Source: Galbula dea (Eukaryota; Chordata; Aves; Piciformes; Galbulidae). Taken from it: a stretch of 64,000 nucleotides of DNA. Shown here piece after piece: positions 35,801 through 48,759 of this stretch. The position numbers were made by a program, and so were the translations under genes. Numbering within the stretch: position 1 is the stretch's first letter; every line of letters begins with the position of its first letter. Below the pieces are notes generated by a model. The model did no database searches and was not told the origin of the DNA. It saw nothing but the letters and a program-made list of their open reading frames with translations. Where the stretch lies: assembly GCA_013399015.1 (NCBI GenBank), contig VWZX01002522.1:62001-126000 (forward strand), read 5' to 3'.

Positions 35801-38149
35801 AGGAATACATCTGCAAGCACCATTCCTGCATAAGCTGCTAGGTAGGGCACCTTTTTAATTCATACCTTAAGGACGAAATTCAAAATCCTTAACTGCCTTA
35901 ACCCTGCTACTGGTTATCGCTATAAGGTTCTGGGTACTAAACTATCCTCAGGAAACCAGGCTTGAAGCTTTCCACTATAGATCCAGGACTCTTGTCTCTG
36001 CAGTCAGTTCAGATGGAGATATAAAAAGAAACTTAAAATCTTCCCATAAAACCGTGGGCTCTAACTGCAATCAGATAGCAAAAGCACTGCATGCCTATCA
36101 ACTCTTCCCTTTTCTGCTTTCCAGCCTATGCTGCTTCGATTCACCAGTCCATTTGGACAACACTTTTTTGTGTAACAGCTGACTGATTGCACTTCATACT
36201 TTTTGAAAAGCAAAAAAAAAAAACCAAAACAAAAAAACAGTAACCTTAGTAAACTCCAACACTAAAGCACTTAAATGTTTCCAGCAGTCCAGCCATTGTA
36301 GCTTTGATCTGCTCCTTGGCTAAACTGACCACTGCTTACCGACTTCTGTTTATCTGCAGTTTAGTGATAAAGTTCCCTTAATTCCCCACTGAATTGAAAT
36401 ATTTAGGGCAATGCCACAGCTGTGTTTATTCGCACACTCCACCACAGTTATGTAAATACTGCACATGGAACTGTTTCTGATAAAGCCCATACCAACCCAA
36501 AGGAATTATATGTTAGCTCTAGATGGCTGCCAAGATGCACGGCATCTCTCCAGCTTGGCAATGCATATGAATGATATCACATTTTCTCAGAGATCATTTG
36601 GCAAACCTTATAATAAAAGAGTAATTTTCTCTCCTTCTCAAAGAGTCCCACTGAGCTGAGGATTGTTTTCAGCATCCCCTTCTCCACCTGCAGAACACAG
36701 AGGTGACAAAACTCAGTGCCTCAAAATGCTATAACCTTGCACTTAAGAGGTCAAACCTCACTCCCTTCCTTCATTGTCCACAGTTTTTACTTTACAGAGG
36801 ATCAGAACTTGCAAGCAAATGTTTGATAGACCATACCAAAGCCTCCTTCTGTAGGGGTGTTCATTACCTAAGAAACACCTTTTATGTATTGAAAGCAGCT
36901 CTCCCACTAGCATTGGCTTGGGACCAAATCTAGCACTGATTTACACTTTATGCCTCTTCCCAGGTCAGATTATGCATTCAGTGACTGATTAAAGTGTGGA
37001 GTAAATCCCTTGAAGTTAATGATAAGCTCAGGCCAGAGTTATTCAAGTCCATTACACTACTTCGATTTTGCACTCGCATGGCCAGGAACAAAACACACTG
37101 TGATTGACTCTGCAAACTTAAAAAGAGATCAAGGGCCAAACTGCTCACTCCATGTCTTCCATCACTGTCTGCAAATGAAACCATAGTAAGCAATTTTGTT
37201 GATTTCTCAGTGTACGAACACAGCAGCCTTGCCAGCATAAAGGTGGATTTTGAGGACCACAATCAGAGATTATATTTAAAGAGTTGTAGGGTTTTGTTAT
37301 AAAATAAGTAAAAAACCCTTCTAAGACTCTTTTTCAAGTCTACATGCAGTACTGGGAGATGAACCAGGAATGAAATACATTAAAATTAAGCAATAGGAAC
37401 TTCTGAGTTTAGTCTGTAAGGAAAATATTCCATGGAGAGACTGGTAGGCTTGCAACAAATCCCCCAGCATTCACTGGAGAAGCTTCTTCATTTGATACAC
37501 CTAAATGGAGGTGAAAGCAATTTTCCCAAGCAAGCACTATTTGGTAATCAAGAGAATTTTTCTATGTGAAAGTCTCTTGGTCTCCTTGCCATCAAAGGGG
37601 TACCTGCTGGACTGTTACTTGCTGAATTTCAACTTAGAGCGGTAAAAACATTGTAGATACTCATTTCTTAGGAGCTGGACTAGACTGAAGTCCAGAGGGT
37701 GTATGGATCACTAATGAGCTGTCACAGTTGATTTCATTTCTATTTGCACCCAGCTAGGCTTTAATAAAAGGGATATCAGCATAACCATGCTGCATGCAAG
37801 TAGGGAAAGGCTTTGGTTCTATAATGGACTTGCTTGCACCCTTGTGTACCAATGCTGACTGCTCTGCAGAGCACACTGCACACTGCATTCTCTACCCAGA
37901 ATAAGTACATAAGTAATTCAATAGTTTTAAAATGTCTGTGAATGTTAAGGAGCAGAAATCTTTTCCCATGTTGCCCAAAAGACCTCCTACCTTTTCCTTT
38001 ATTGACTTTTTTTTCTTGTATATTCTGGTTGTAATAGTGCTGAATATTGGTTACACAGGAATACACAGTCCAGCCCTCTCCACGGTGGATTTAGCTCCAA
38101 ACAATGTCAAAAGCACTGTTTCAAGGAGCAGTGGGGTGAATTACTTGCT

Positions 38150-38169
38150 AAAAAAAAAAAAAAAAAAAA
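38150..38169. repeat. Poly-A run (about 20)
   Basis: A pure A run in intron 2. A retroposed poly-A tail was considered, but the 300 bp to its left shows no AATAAA signal close by, no recognisable coding sequence and no flanking duplication that I can see. Confidence 0.85.
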
Positions 38170-41084
38170 TTCAAGGGCACAGTAGGAGTTAAACTTTTAA
38201 AAGATGCTGCCTGGAACTTGAAGACCAGTAGAAGATGTTCTGATTGGTGTGGCTGATATATTGACCACAGCTCCCTGCGAGCCAGCATCACAGGGATACT
38301 GCCAGCCTCTTTAGGGATGGCAGGCACAGTTCACCTCCCACCACTTTCACTGCTGGCAGTAAATTCTTCCCATTGAACAGACTCAAAGATCAATGGAAAA
38401 GCTGTGTGCAAGTCATGAGAAGTAGTAACAATTTCTGCATAACTCTGATTCCTACTACAGGAAAACAGCAATTTCTATCAGCAGAAATGCATGTGAAAGC
38501 TAGATGTGACCACAGGGTATTAAAATAGCAGTGTCTGCATGTACAACTAAGCACTAAAGCCCAACATCAGCACTTACCAACACTGAGCTGGGGCACCTGT
38601 GGTGGCAGCCCATCACCCAAGGCTCACACTGTGGCTTTAGTTTGCAATTTACAAGTGACTACACAAGATGCAGTAGGAAGCAGCTTCGAATACACTGGCT
38701 GATAATCCTGCTTCGTGATTAATGGCAGGTCAGGCCAGATCTGAGCTGTAACACAGAAATCCAATTTGCAGACCCACTGATAAGAGAGGGAAAGCCCAGC
38801 TCTCTGAGCAAAAGAAAACAGACAGACAGGAAAAAGGGTCTAGAGGTTGTCACTGGCTCCAAGCCATAACACAAATACTGTGGGGATGAGGAGCACGGCA
38901 GGAAACTGAAACCCTTGCCTATCAACTTTCTCTGTTTGGCAAATCTCAGGCGTGTTAAAACTGCTCTCCAACATTATTTATCAGTAGATTGGATGTCAGC
39001 ACTTACATACCTTTACATACAGACACACATAAAGACATGATTAACTGTTTGCCCTCCTCTGTCCTGCCCTGCAGCACTCACACTGCTCTTCCTTTCCCTT
39101 TAATCTGTGACACACTTGGAGCATTTTTCTTTCTCTCTTCAGTGCTTTGATTTTTTTCTTTTTTTTTGCAAAAATGTTCACAAAGTCTGCTGCAGTTTTC
39201 ACTCTATTAGGTCACTGCTTTGCCTTTTTGGTTGGCTTCTTTCTCCATCACCTTTTCTTACTTTGATCTCCCTCCCCTTCCCTACATGCTTTTCTCAAGG
39301 CAGTTTCTTTTTCTTGTTCCCCCTTCTCCGATTCATTTTTAGTTCCTTTGCACTTATTTTTATTCTGCAGTTCAATCCTCTGCAGTTGGAGCTGGTTGGA
39401 AAAAGAATTGAAATTCCTTGATTTTTTCAAAACTCCCCTAATAGAAGCAGTGGCTGGAAAAAAAAAAACAAAATACAATACAAAAACCTATCAGCATGTC
39501 TTCTTTTTCTCCTTTAACTCATTATTTAAATATTTCCACAGAAATAAAGACTTTGGTTAAAAGTTTGTTAATCAAAAATCCATCTGAAAGCATTCTGCCA
39601 GCCTTGGTTATTGCCACCTCCACACCACGCACCTCTTCCATGCGCCCCACTCACAGTGATACATTTTATTCCTGTCAGGTCACAGACTAGTTCACACAGA
39701 CATATACAGACAGTTTCATCTACATTCACATATCTGCACGCAGGCACAGACACTGAGTAACACCTGTAGGAGCTGTGAGCTTCACCCATTTCGATTCAAT
39801 TTGTGCTGGAGATAGGAAGGACATCAAAAGCTCACCTGTCCAGCTCAAAAGGATGGGGAGGGAAGATAGCTCCATGTCATCATCTCAGAGGAAAAAGATC
39901 TGATGAAATGAGACATGACTAATCCCAGATTCACCACAACTTGTACAGATTGAAGGTCAGTTACAACATGCCATAACTATCCAGTTCTACATTGGTATCT
40001 CAAACACTCTGCAGGAAATGTCACGGGTTTCCACTGTGTTCCAGATCTTGGCACATTACCTCAGCATTTCACTTCTTAGACTCTTGCTTAGAGACTACAG
40101 CAGTTCATTAGGACATTAGAAAGCTATTTTAACATGATTTAACAAAAATTAAATCTGAAGTAAATAAAAGTAAATGAACATCTAAAGTTCAAGCTAGTTT
40201 GTTGATATGTTGTGTAAATGAATACCCTTGATGCAGTTTGCAGAAAATGGCCTTTGGGTTGTTTGGTGGGGGGGTTTTTGCTAGTGATTTGACTCAAAAG
40301 AGTCCAAAATGTTCCTCTCTACAAAGGTGTCTGATCTCAGTGGCCTTCCAAGAAGGCTGAGAAGAAACTGAAGCTAAGACATATGTTCATATGACCCAGA
40401 CCAAAATAGATTACCTGTTTGGCTGGTAGAGAGTGTCATAAATGATGGAAAAGTTAACTATTCCTCATAATGAAAAAGATAATTAAAAAATTCACACTTT
40501 CTGCCTATAGGCTTCAGAGCTCCAGCTCCTACAGGGTGGTAAAACTGCCCCTTTACACTAGCTGTGTAAGACAGATGACTGCAGCTACCATAATGCACCA
40601 GCAATTGCCTAGCTGCCCAAAACGCAGATGATGTAGATGATAGTGGACTGTCAGATAGCCCAGTCTGAACCAGTTACTATTTTCATCAATTACTGAATTG
40701 CCCCAAAATTCTGTTGTAAGAGAAGAAATAATTCTTCCAGGCCTCTCTGACAACCCTAGCCCTGAATGCATTGACTGTAGCTACCAAGGAGGGTCCCACA
40801 GCCATACAGCTCTCAGAGAGGAGATATTTATGTATCAAGGAGGAGGAGGAGGCGGCCTTCCCCATCACCCATCCACTCATCCATCCCTTACCCCACACAT
40901 CTCCCCCCACCTCCCTCTCCTACTCTCAGGGTATTGAAAGGGATGCTGCAAATACCTTTTTAGCTAAATCACCTTACTTCTCTCATCTCGAAAAAAAAGA
41001 GAACAGTACATACATCTCAAATGCTGCCTACCTGTTCATCCTTCCCAGTAAAGGGCAGATTAGCAATTACGTTACTATAAACAA

Positions 41085-41530
41085 ACAAGACCAGTTGATG
41101 TACTCCTTTTGGATTTCAGCAAAGCCTTTGATAGTGTCCCCCCCAGTATCCTTCTGGAGAAAATGTCCAGCATACAGCTAAATAAGTACATCATGTGATG
41201 GGTGAGCATCTGGCTGACTGGCTGCAATCAAAGAGCTTACATAAGGCTGGTGACCAGTCACTAGTGGGGTTCCACAGGGCTCCATTTTGGAGCCACTGCT
41301 CTTCAGTATCTTTATAAATTACTTGCATACAGGACTGGAAGGTATACTAAGGAAGTTTGCTGATGGCACCAAATTGGAAGGAGCTGTTGACTCCCTTGAA
41401 GGCAGAGAGGCATTGCAGAGAGATCTTGACAGATTGGAGGGCTAGTCAATCAGCTAGCATATGAGTTTAACAAGGGCAAGTACCAGATTTTGCCCCTGGG
41501 ACAGGGCAACCCTGTACATACAGCTTTCTA
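41085..41530 (+). mobile_element. CR1 LINE reverse-transcriptase fragment, inactive
   Basis: The plus strand encodes recognisable CR1 RT pieces. 'DVLLLDFSKAFDSVPP' (from 41097) is the RT A-motif region. A frame break follows, and then GVPQGSIL (from 41266) and RKFADGTKLEG (around 41356) are the B- and C-motif regions. Between them, 7 extra bases (cactagt, 41259-41265) split the VTS/GVPQG junction, look like a short local duplication, and shift the frame. The catalytic F-A-D-D has become F-A-D-G. Several in-frame stops are also present. Both ends are truncated and no 3' UTR is attached. It is a dead fossil antisense to SNTB1, with approximate ends. Confidence 0.9.
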
Positions 41531-42082
41531 AGAACTGGAGATGATTCAGAGCCAACAAGCAAATATTTCTTTCTGAGTCCTTTAACATAGGTCTCTTCTC
41601 ATACTGAACATCAAACTAATTCAGCCTGGTCCCAAAAACTTGCTATGATATGATTTCCAGACTACATCAGAGAAACATATGCACCGAAAACCTCACGCTT
41701 TCTATGTCTACACTTGGTCTTAGATGAAAATCAGCTCAGCTATTGTTCAAAGGAGCCCTTTTATGGCCAGCATATGCTTTGGCAGCCTTCCAGCAGTGCT
41801 CTTCTAAATCCATCCAACAAAGTGACACCATCAGTTATAAGATCTATGTGTGTCAGGTCACTGGGTTACGAAATAAAAGTGTCATAAGCATGTAAGGACA
41901 TAGTTTGGGGTCTGCTGTGAACAAAAATTAAATTATTTTTGTGGAATCAGATTACCAGCTTGAGATATGCTCCAGAGGGAGAGGGTTGCTGCATTGTCAC
42001 AGCATTTCTACTGAGAAGTATCTGTTCCAGTATTCAGAACTATTTTAAAAGTCTGAAATAGGTAAAGATGTAAATCATTTGG

Positions 42083-42735
42083 TGTCAAGGTTTAGGGCTG
42101 GGCTGGCCACTAAATGAGTGACAGATGCTCTCTAACCACATCCCTTCCACAGGAAGAGAAAGGGTATAAGGGAGAGAAACTTGTGGACTGGAAAACTAAA
42201 ATTACTTTAAAGAAAATAATAACAATAAAATTAAATACATACAAATGTATACAAAACCAACACTGAATCCAATCTCCCTGATAGCAACTATGGCACTGTT
42301 GCCACTGATATTGTGGCAGAAGTCCGCAGACGGGACTCAACAGCAGACAGGAACGAGAATCAGAAGCTGGATCCTGGAACTGGATTCAAGAACTCATGGA
42401 CTGGGACCAAAGGCAAGAACAGAGTTCTCAGACACCAGCCATTTAAGAAGAGAGCTTGACCTGCACGATCCCTCAGCTTTACATCTAACATGGCATATGT
42501 GGAATTGGTCAATTGGTCATTGGTCACTGGTCACTTGTCATTGTTGGTCAGTTTAGGGTCACCTGTCCTGTCCTCTCCTCCCTATAGGTGTAGCCTTTTT
42601 CTCTGCACCCCCAATGTGGTACACAAGACTTTAGCAGTAACCTTGGTCTGCATACCAGTCTTTCACAGTAAATCTAAACATCAGGTCTTATCAGAAGCAG
42701 TCACTGTCTTTGGAAACATGCTGTTAACTTCAGAA
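42083..42735 (+). mobile_element. Solo-LTR-like block of an avian endogenous retrovirus
   Basis: The block starts TGTCAAGGTTTAGGGCTGG and continues 'taaatgagtgacagatgctc', then an A-rich section. It next has 'cagaagctggatcctggaac', 'gggtcacctgtcctgtcctc' near 42556, and 'aaacatcaggtcttatcag' near 42675. I recognise this succession from bird LTRs of ERV type, where TGTCAAGG is the 5' terminus. No gag, pol or env similarity and no second LTR is seen within the window, so it is either a solo LTR or a degraded copy. The right end is uncertain because the terminal part is diverged and no target-site duplication could be confirmed. The family name is left open. Confidence 0.6.
42507..42550 (+). promoter_or_regulatory. 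GGTCA direct-repeat array inside LTR
   Basis: GGTCA occurs at 42507, 42515, 42522, 42529 and 42546, with a TGTCA variant at 42536. Spacings are 8, 7, 7 and 7 bases and then 10. A 7-bp period places TGGTCA hexamers as direct repeats with one spacer base (DR1), the geometry used by several nuclear-receptor dimers. The array is directly visible and its use as an enhancer is inference. Simple slippage of a 7-bp unit explains it equally well. Confidence 0.45.
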
Positions 42736-44469
42736 AGTGCAATTACTTAGAAGAGCCTTAGCTGAAAAAGTAAAATCGTTTAACAGAATTAGTTCTGTTC
42801 TAACCCAAACTAGGAGAATAGGATGCTACTATTAGAACTGCAGCTAGCACAATGCTGAGTTACTGTTGGCTTGGATGGAAAAATCCAGCTTACTGCACTG
42901 TGCTGGACTACAGTAAAATTCAGAAGTCACTCCACAGGAAATGACAGCAGCACAAAATGAAAACTGTGATAATAAGCGGTATGACTCCTACGCATTACTT
43001 CCTAGTAACACCAAAGAACACACATTTGTAGCATGTTTCCAAAAAGTCAGCTCTATCACAGAAGAATCATGAGCAACGAGCATGTGTCCCTCTGAATGAG
43101 TCCTCAATTGGCCTTCAAACAAACTGAGGACCAAGAGCCTGACTGAAGCTGAGAACTACAATATGGTCTAAAGAAAAGGGAAACAGTGAAAGAACGAAGC
43201 CAACATCCATAAAGCATTGTTACATTGTTCTGATTCAAACAATAAGACCTGCATGGGTATTTTTAAAAGACATTCCACGGTAGAGAGAACGACTCAGACT
43301 AGTGATACAGCTCAAACCTCAACACCTTAAACTATACAGATCTATGTGGAAAACAAAAAGTGGCTGACATCAATAACTATTTGATTTAAACTTGAGAAAT
43401 ACTGTTAGGGTAATTGCTGTTTTACAATTTCATTTCTGTAGCTGTCAGTTATCATTAACTATGGTTGTAAGCACCTGGTCAGATAAAGAGCAGAAGCAAA
43501 GCAATACTAAACAATAAGGCACAAGGAGGAAAAAAAACAAAACAAAACAAACCCTTAAAATAAGGAAATAAAGTCAGACAAATATATAAAAAAAGGACAA
43601 AATTATAGAGATACTGATAAATTTTCTGAATTGCTGTACAAAAGATTACAGGGGAATTGATCCTCCCTAAATCCCCTTCTGCTCTCCTCTAATCTCCTTT
43701 TCTGCAAATGAAAATGTAACTTTTATTTTGCCTAAATTTAAGTGCTGAGAATCAAAGGCATTGCACCCAGCTTCTGGGCAAAGTCAGCACACTGCAGAAA
43801 AAACAAAAAGGCTGTTATTTGGATGGAAGAATCAGTCTGTATTACTGACTTGACTGGCTTCTTTTTTATTAGCAGCTGTTAGAGCAGGGATCAGACAGTG
43901 TGCTGGTGTGGTGCAGCTGTTCCACATATGTTATAAATAAGGGCTCATTCTGTTTTTAACATCATGAAAAAAAACCAAAGAAGTCACAGAAATTCCCCAT
44001 TAATGCCTTGTAAGTGGAACTTTTCTCCTATTCTTGACTTTAATGCCCACAACTGAATGGACAAAACAGGCCATTCTTAAAACAGTATTCATTAAAAAAT
44101 TTTTAAAAATGCAATTTAGTGTAATTAGATAAAGCCAGCCTGGAAGATGTAACCAATTAGTGTATACAATGTCTTTTCCTTCAAAAGGAGACACAATCAG
44201 GATGGAAACAAAGCCATGAGATTCTATTTCTAATAAAAATGTTGAATTACCACACTGAAGAGTTTCTCTAGCACAACTCAAAAGCTGAATCTAGCACCAT
44301 GCAACTCAGACATCACCGCTCGCCTTTCCCAAACCAAGTGCTTGCTTGCTGTGTATGGCCAGAGGCCACTGCCAGCTCCTGCTCACCAGCACTAACAGTC
44401 TGACTAAAACAGTCAATGACAATTCAACACAAAGGCAAAAACCTAGGCCCTGGTAAATCTTTTGCTCAC

Positions 44470-44686
44470 CTGCTTTCGGGGTCTGACACCATCATGTTGC
44501 GTGTCACATAGCACATCTTGAGTGGTATTGTCTTCTTGTCTCTATGGATGGAGAGCGAAAGCTGCGACAGGGGATCAGCAGGGGCACAACCCAAGCGGGG
44601 AGATTCGGGGGGAGGTGTCTCCCACCCAATTTCTGAAACAGGGGAGCCTTTCTTCACATAGGGTGTTGCTTCTCTCATGTATTTCA
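44470..44686 (-). CDS. SNTB1: SNTB1 exon 2: PDZ exit, linker and C-terminal half of PH1
   Basis: The exon is 217 bp, with acceptor TTTCTTTTTCATAG at 44687-44688 and donor GTGAGC at 44469. Its first two bases complete a Val codon begun in exon 1, and it ends with two bases of an Arg codon. KYMREATPYVKKGSPVSEIG and WETPPPESPRLG lead out of the PDZ domain (in exon 1, outside the window) into the Pro/Ser-rich linker. KKTIPLKMCYVTRNMMVSDP resumes PH1 after the PDZ insertion. The middle segment (about CAPADPLSQLSLSIH) is the least conserved part compared with mammalian beta-1-syntrophin as I recall it, while both flanks match closely. The frame is intact. Confidence 0.97.
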
Positions 44687-47600
44687 CTATGAAAAAGAAA
44701 AAAGGACAATAATAAGTAAATGGTATTTAACAGTTCCATCCCATGTGAGTTCTTTGAGCTGGTATCAACCCTCAGTGCTGTTCATTATTTCTGCTCGTCC
44801 AGCACCATGGCATTGGAAGCTGTGCAAATACTTATGGTGGAGGTCTGACTGCTACCAATCTCAGTATGGTGTAATGAGTAAAATAGGAGAAAAGAACAGA
44901 ATAGGTGAAATACGAACATATAGCTAGTGTAAGGCCAAGACAACCATCTAACCTCTACTTGACAGGATATAAGTCCTCATGCAGCAATTCCAGTGTACAG
45001 AAGCTGTGAGCTGGCTGAGGTATAGGAAAGTTTTAAGACAGACATTCAATCAAGTGACAGTGATTATTCTGATTATTATTCCTCTATCTAAAATGTTCCA
45101 GTGATACTCCAAGGGCTGAGAATTCACATCTTGTTTCAGGTTCATGCTTGCCAGTGTCCTGCCACTGATCTCTACAGCTATTTCTGCTTGCTGGAAAGCA
45201 GTTTTAGCTGATCTACTTGTACATCTGGAGTAAACAAAAACCAATGCACCTCTTATCCTTCTCTTGTAGAAATAAAATTGAGTTCAAGCCTTTTATGAGA
45301 GTGGAAGTGTCAGATTTAGATCTCTTCTCAGCCTCTTCCAGTATGGACAGGAAAAGTGAATATAGGATTCCCAAATGATCTTAATATATGGAAAAATAAA
45401 CACTTCTTTTACACTCATACTTCACATTCCCCTCTTTATGAAGGCACATTTAGCAACATTTTCCTTGGTTTTGAATTCTTTTGGCAGTTTAAGATCACTT
45501 TTGCTTTTCAAATGCCTGGCAAATCTGCCAGCCATAGTCTCTTCAATCACAAACCTGACAGAACTTAACCAAGAAAGACCTCACGATTAAGCATCCTGGT
45601 CAAACAAACATACCCAATGTACACAGCTGTGGCCACCTAACTGGCCATTGACACTCGATTGTACCCATTACTCAGACAGCAACTACCTGAGCCAAAAGGG
45701 CAGGAACAATGTGAACTTATTTGAGGAAGTTATTAAAATGCTGTGAGAGAAGATTTCAAGCTACAGATCATCGGGTCAGCTCTGCTGAAGAAGCTGGAAA
45801 TGACTGAATAACAAAGAGATAGGTAATTACAAAAGGGCACTGTGGTGAAGGAGGTTAACTTGGGGGAAACAGACTGAAGTTTTAAAATTCAAAGTGAAAG
45901 CAAGGCCAGTATTCAAGGAGTGAAGAAGAACAACAGTGTGTTTGTTGAAACCACAAATAATGTAATTTCAGCAGCCCTATTTTCAAGGCACTTTGTAACA
46001 GCTTCATAAAGAGAGATACCTGTGCAAAACTAAAGTCCAGGCTCTGTGAGCATTTATTGCCATCTTTTCTCTAAAGCACCTCAGAGTGCACATCTTGCTA
46101 TTGCTCTCCCTCCTTCTTGAAAAATCTGTTAACTTCAATTATAATGACTTCTGTGTTTAGGTATTTTATAGGATAATCCTCTGTGAGAAGGACCATTTGT
46201 GACTGATCAGAAATGCTGTCCTACACAACACCACTGTTTTTATTTCTTTGTCACCATACTATTCCAAGTAATCATTTTTTCCCTGCTCAGGGAAGCATTG
46301 GCATTACATTCTACCAGGACATTTAATGCAAAAGGTGTTGGAATTATTTTTTGATCTTTTTGTAGACACCCACCCGGGGTCCATTACCTAAAAACTTGTA
46401 CCACCCAACTCTCAAAACCAATACTCATCCTTGGGTACCCCATAAATTTCAAAGGTGCTGAAAAAAAGCAATTTTCACCAGTGTCATGCAGATAGTGCTT
46501 TTAGCAGTCAGAATCTCAGCTGGATGTGCTCAGTCTTTGGGAAACAGAGAGACTGAACACATACAGATGTGGTGAATCTATTCCTGTTTACACTGAACAA
46601 ATGTAACTTTGTCATTAACTTAGATGGGAAGAACAGCTGAAGCTATAAAAATCATGTTTGACTGTAAACAGAATTTTGTTCTCTTTAAAATTAAGAGATT
46701 ATCAATTAATCTGCTGACAAAATTAATCCAGCCAGATTTTGAATTCTGTTACAGCGACACGCCACTAAATGCAATGCTAAATAAAGGTTCAGGTCTCAAT
46801 AATGTAGCTATTTCATTGTGCTATTTTCATCCTCTTTCAGCTGCAGCTATATGCATTAGATTTGAGCATCTTTTAATTAAGGAAAAGAGAAAGGGGCAGG
46901 GAGAGGAAGGACGCTGAAATGAAAAATTTGGTTCTAAACCTAAGCAGCAACAGAGACTGTGAATTTAATCCCCCAGAGATGGGCACAGAAGAAAAGAGCT
47001 GTCCCTTCCATATGTCAAGAAGCCAAGTTTCCATGCGATGCACCGGCAGATTTGTGGTAGACAGCTGCACTGTATCAGAAACTCCTATGAAAGAGGAAGC
47101 AGGAGCAGGAGGAGAGAGCAAAAACACAACCCTCTTTCCACAGAGTTCCAAACACAGCAAAAGCAAAAAAAAAAAATTACCTTGAGGAAAAACGTTCTAT
47201 GAAAAATCCTCCCAACTTCTGAACTCCCAGACTTCTAGTTTCTACCAACTCTCAACAGAAGATGGATGCTCAGCCCCAGAGACTTAAATGAATAAATACC
47301 ATTAATATATTGGTAAACTGCTGGACACCACCTTCCTACATAATTCTACAGAAGGATTAAAAAATAAAGTGAACATAGGTTTTCTGTCAAAAAAAAAAAA
47401 AGACTTTAGTAGTTTTCTACAAATTAATTCCTACTTCCCACTAAATACAAGCACAGCTTTCTAGACTCACACTGAATTCTGCTGGGTTTTACAAACTGAC
47501 TTTACAGCTCTTGCATATTTAAATGTGTTTCATATTTTAAAAGTCCCCAAATGAATACATACACAATGGAGTGGAACAGGTGGCAAAACTTGATCTATTT

Positions 47601-48742
47601 ATATATTTATATATTTTTTCTATTATTTACATTTCAGAGCTACCTTTTCTATTCAGCCCATCAACATCCATAACTACACATCCATAATCAAAGTTTAGTT
47701 TATGAATTTAGCTGAAATAAGCACAAGCTTTTCAGATGATTCATATGTTTTATCTGCAATCATTTGCATCTAAACTCTGGCTGCAAATATTGCAGAATGC
47801 CCTGTTTTACACCAGTGCACTAGTAACCCTACTACACAGAACAATTTATGGTGATCCTATACATGTCTCCATTTTGCAATCTGTCCATTAACCAGTTCTT
47901 AGTCCACCTACTAGGAAAGAAGTTGATACCAGTATGTATTATAGTTCAATGTGGAATGGAAATATTCCTATCTCAGAATCTTGAATGCAGCAATGTTAAT
48001 GTAGAACTGAAGTTATACAATTCACTTCCATCATCAAGTTTTAAAACCAGAAAAAAATATGACCCAGACTACTGGACTTACAGTAATGATGTGGATAATA
48101 TTCTGTTCGCAGGCCATTACACTCTAGAACTACATTTCCCTTCGGGTACAGTATCATAAATCCAGGTACTGGCTCAAAAAGACAATGGCTGTAGAGAACA
48201 TTGGTTTTATATACTGCTAATGAAACTACCTAATGGATTTAAATCTCAAAACATTTAATAAAATTAAATAAGGCATGACATCATATAACTACTCTCAATT
48301 ATCAATAACTATTCTATAGACACATATATATCCTTTCAGAAGAGATACTTATGTCTAACATATATACACAAATATTAAATACATTTATATAAAAATGCTA
48401 CATTCTTTAAGACCACTAGACTGTAGTCTGCAAAACAGGAACATGCAGGGACTGAGAAAAAAATTCTAATGGTTTCATTATGATAACTCAATTTACTGAT
48501 AGACTATCACTTCAGTTGAGAGTTGCCTAAATTCATCCTTTTGATGCTATAGCTCAACCTCAGAGATCCTTGTATTCAGTACTAATTACTAGTACCATAC
48601 TCTTTTGGTGCGCCACTAATTAGAAACGGTGGTCAAGCAATTAAAATTCCAATCTCTGGAATGCCCCTCCCCACAAAGAGAAGAGGAAGGGAAATGTCAA
48701 TCAAATGAATTCATCCACTGATACACATTGAAATCTTTTGCC

Positions 48743-48759
48743 TTTTTTTTTTTTTTTTT
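48743..48759. repeat. Poly-T run
   Basis: An uninterrupted T run of about 16-17 in intron 1. No retroposon body could be recognised on either side. Confidence 0.8.

Larger units (their letters stand above)
32828..44469 (-). other. SNTB1: SNTB1 intron 2
   Basis: This 11642-bp intron has donor GTGAGC at 44469 and acceptor TTTTCTAG before exon 3. It carries a CR1 reverse-transcriptase fragment (41085-41530), an LTR-like insertion (42083-42735) and an A20 run (38150-38169). The remainder, including 33000-38000 and 42800-44400, shows no recognisable gene or repeat. The short open frames there are composition artefacts. Confidence 0.85.

Noticed and set aside
38150..38169. Poly-A run as the tail of a processed pseudogene
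   Set aside because: Upstream sequence has no recognisable coding similarity, no nearby AATAAA and no flanking duplication that I could find.
40840..40920. GGA-rich then CCA/CCT-rich stretch as a coding or structured element
   Set aside because: It looks like low-complexity purine/pyrimidine sequence. Codon-level similarity to known proteins was not recognised.
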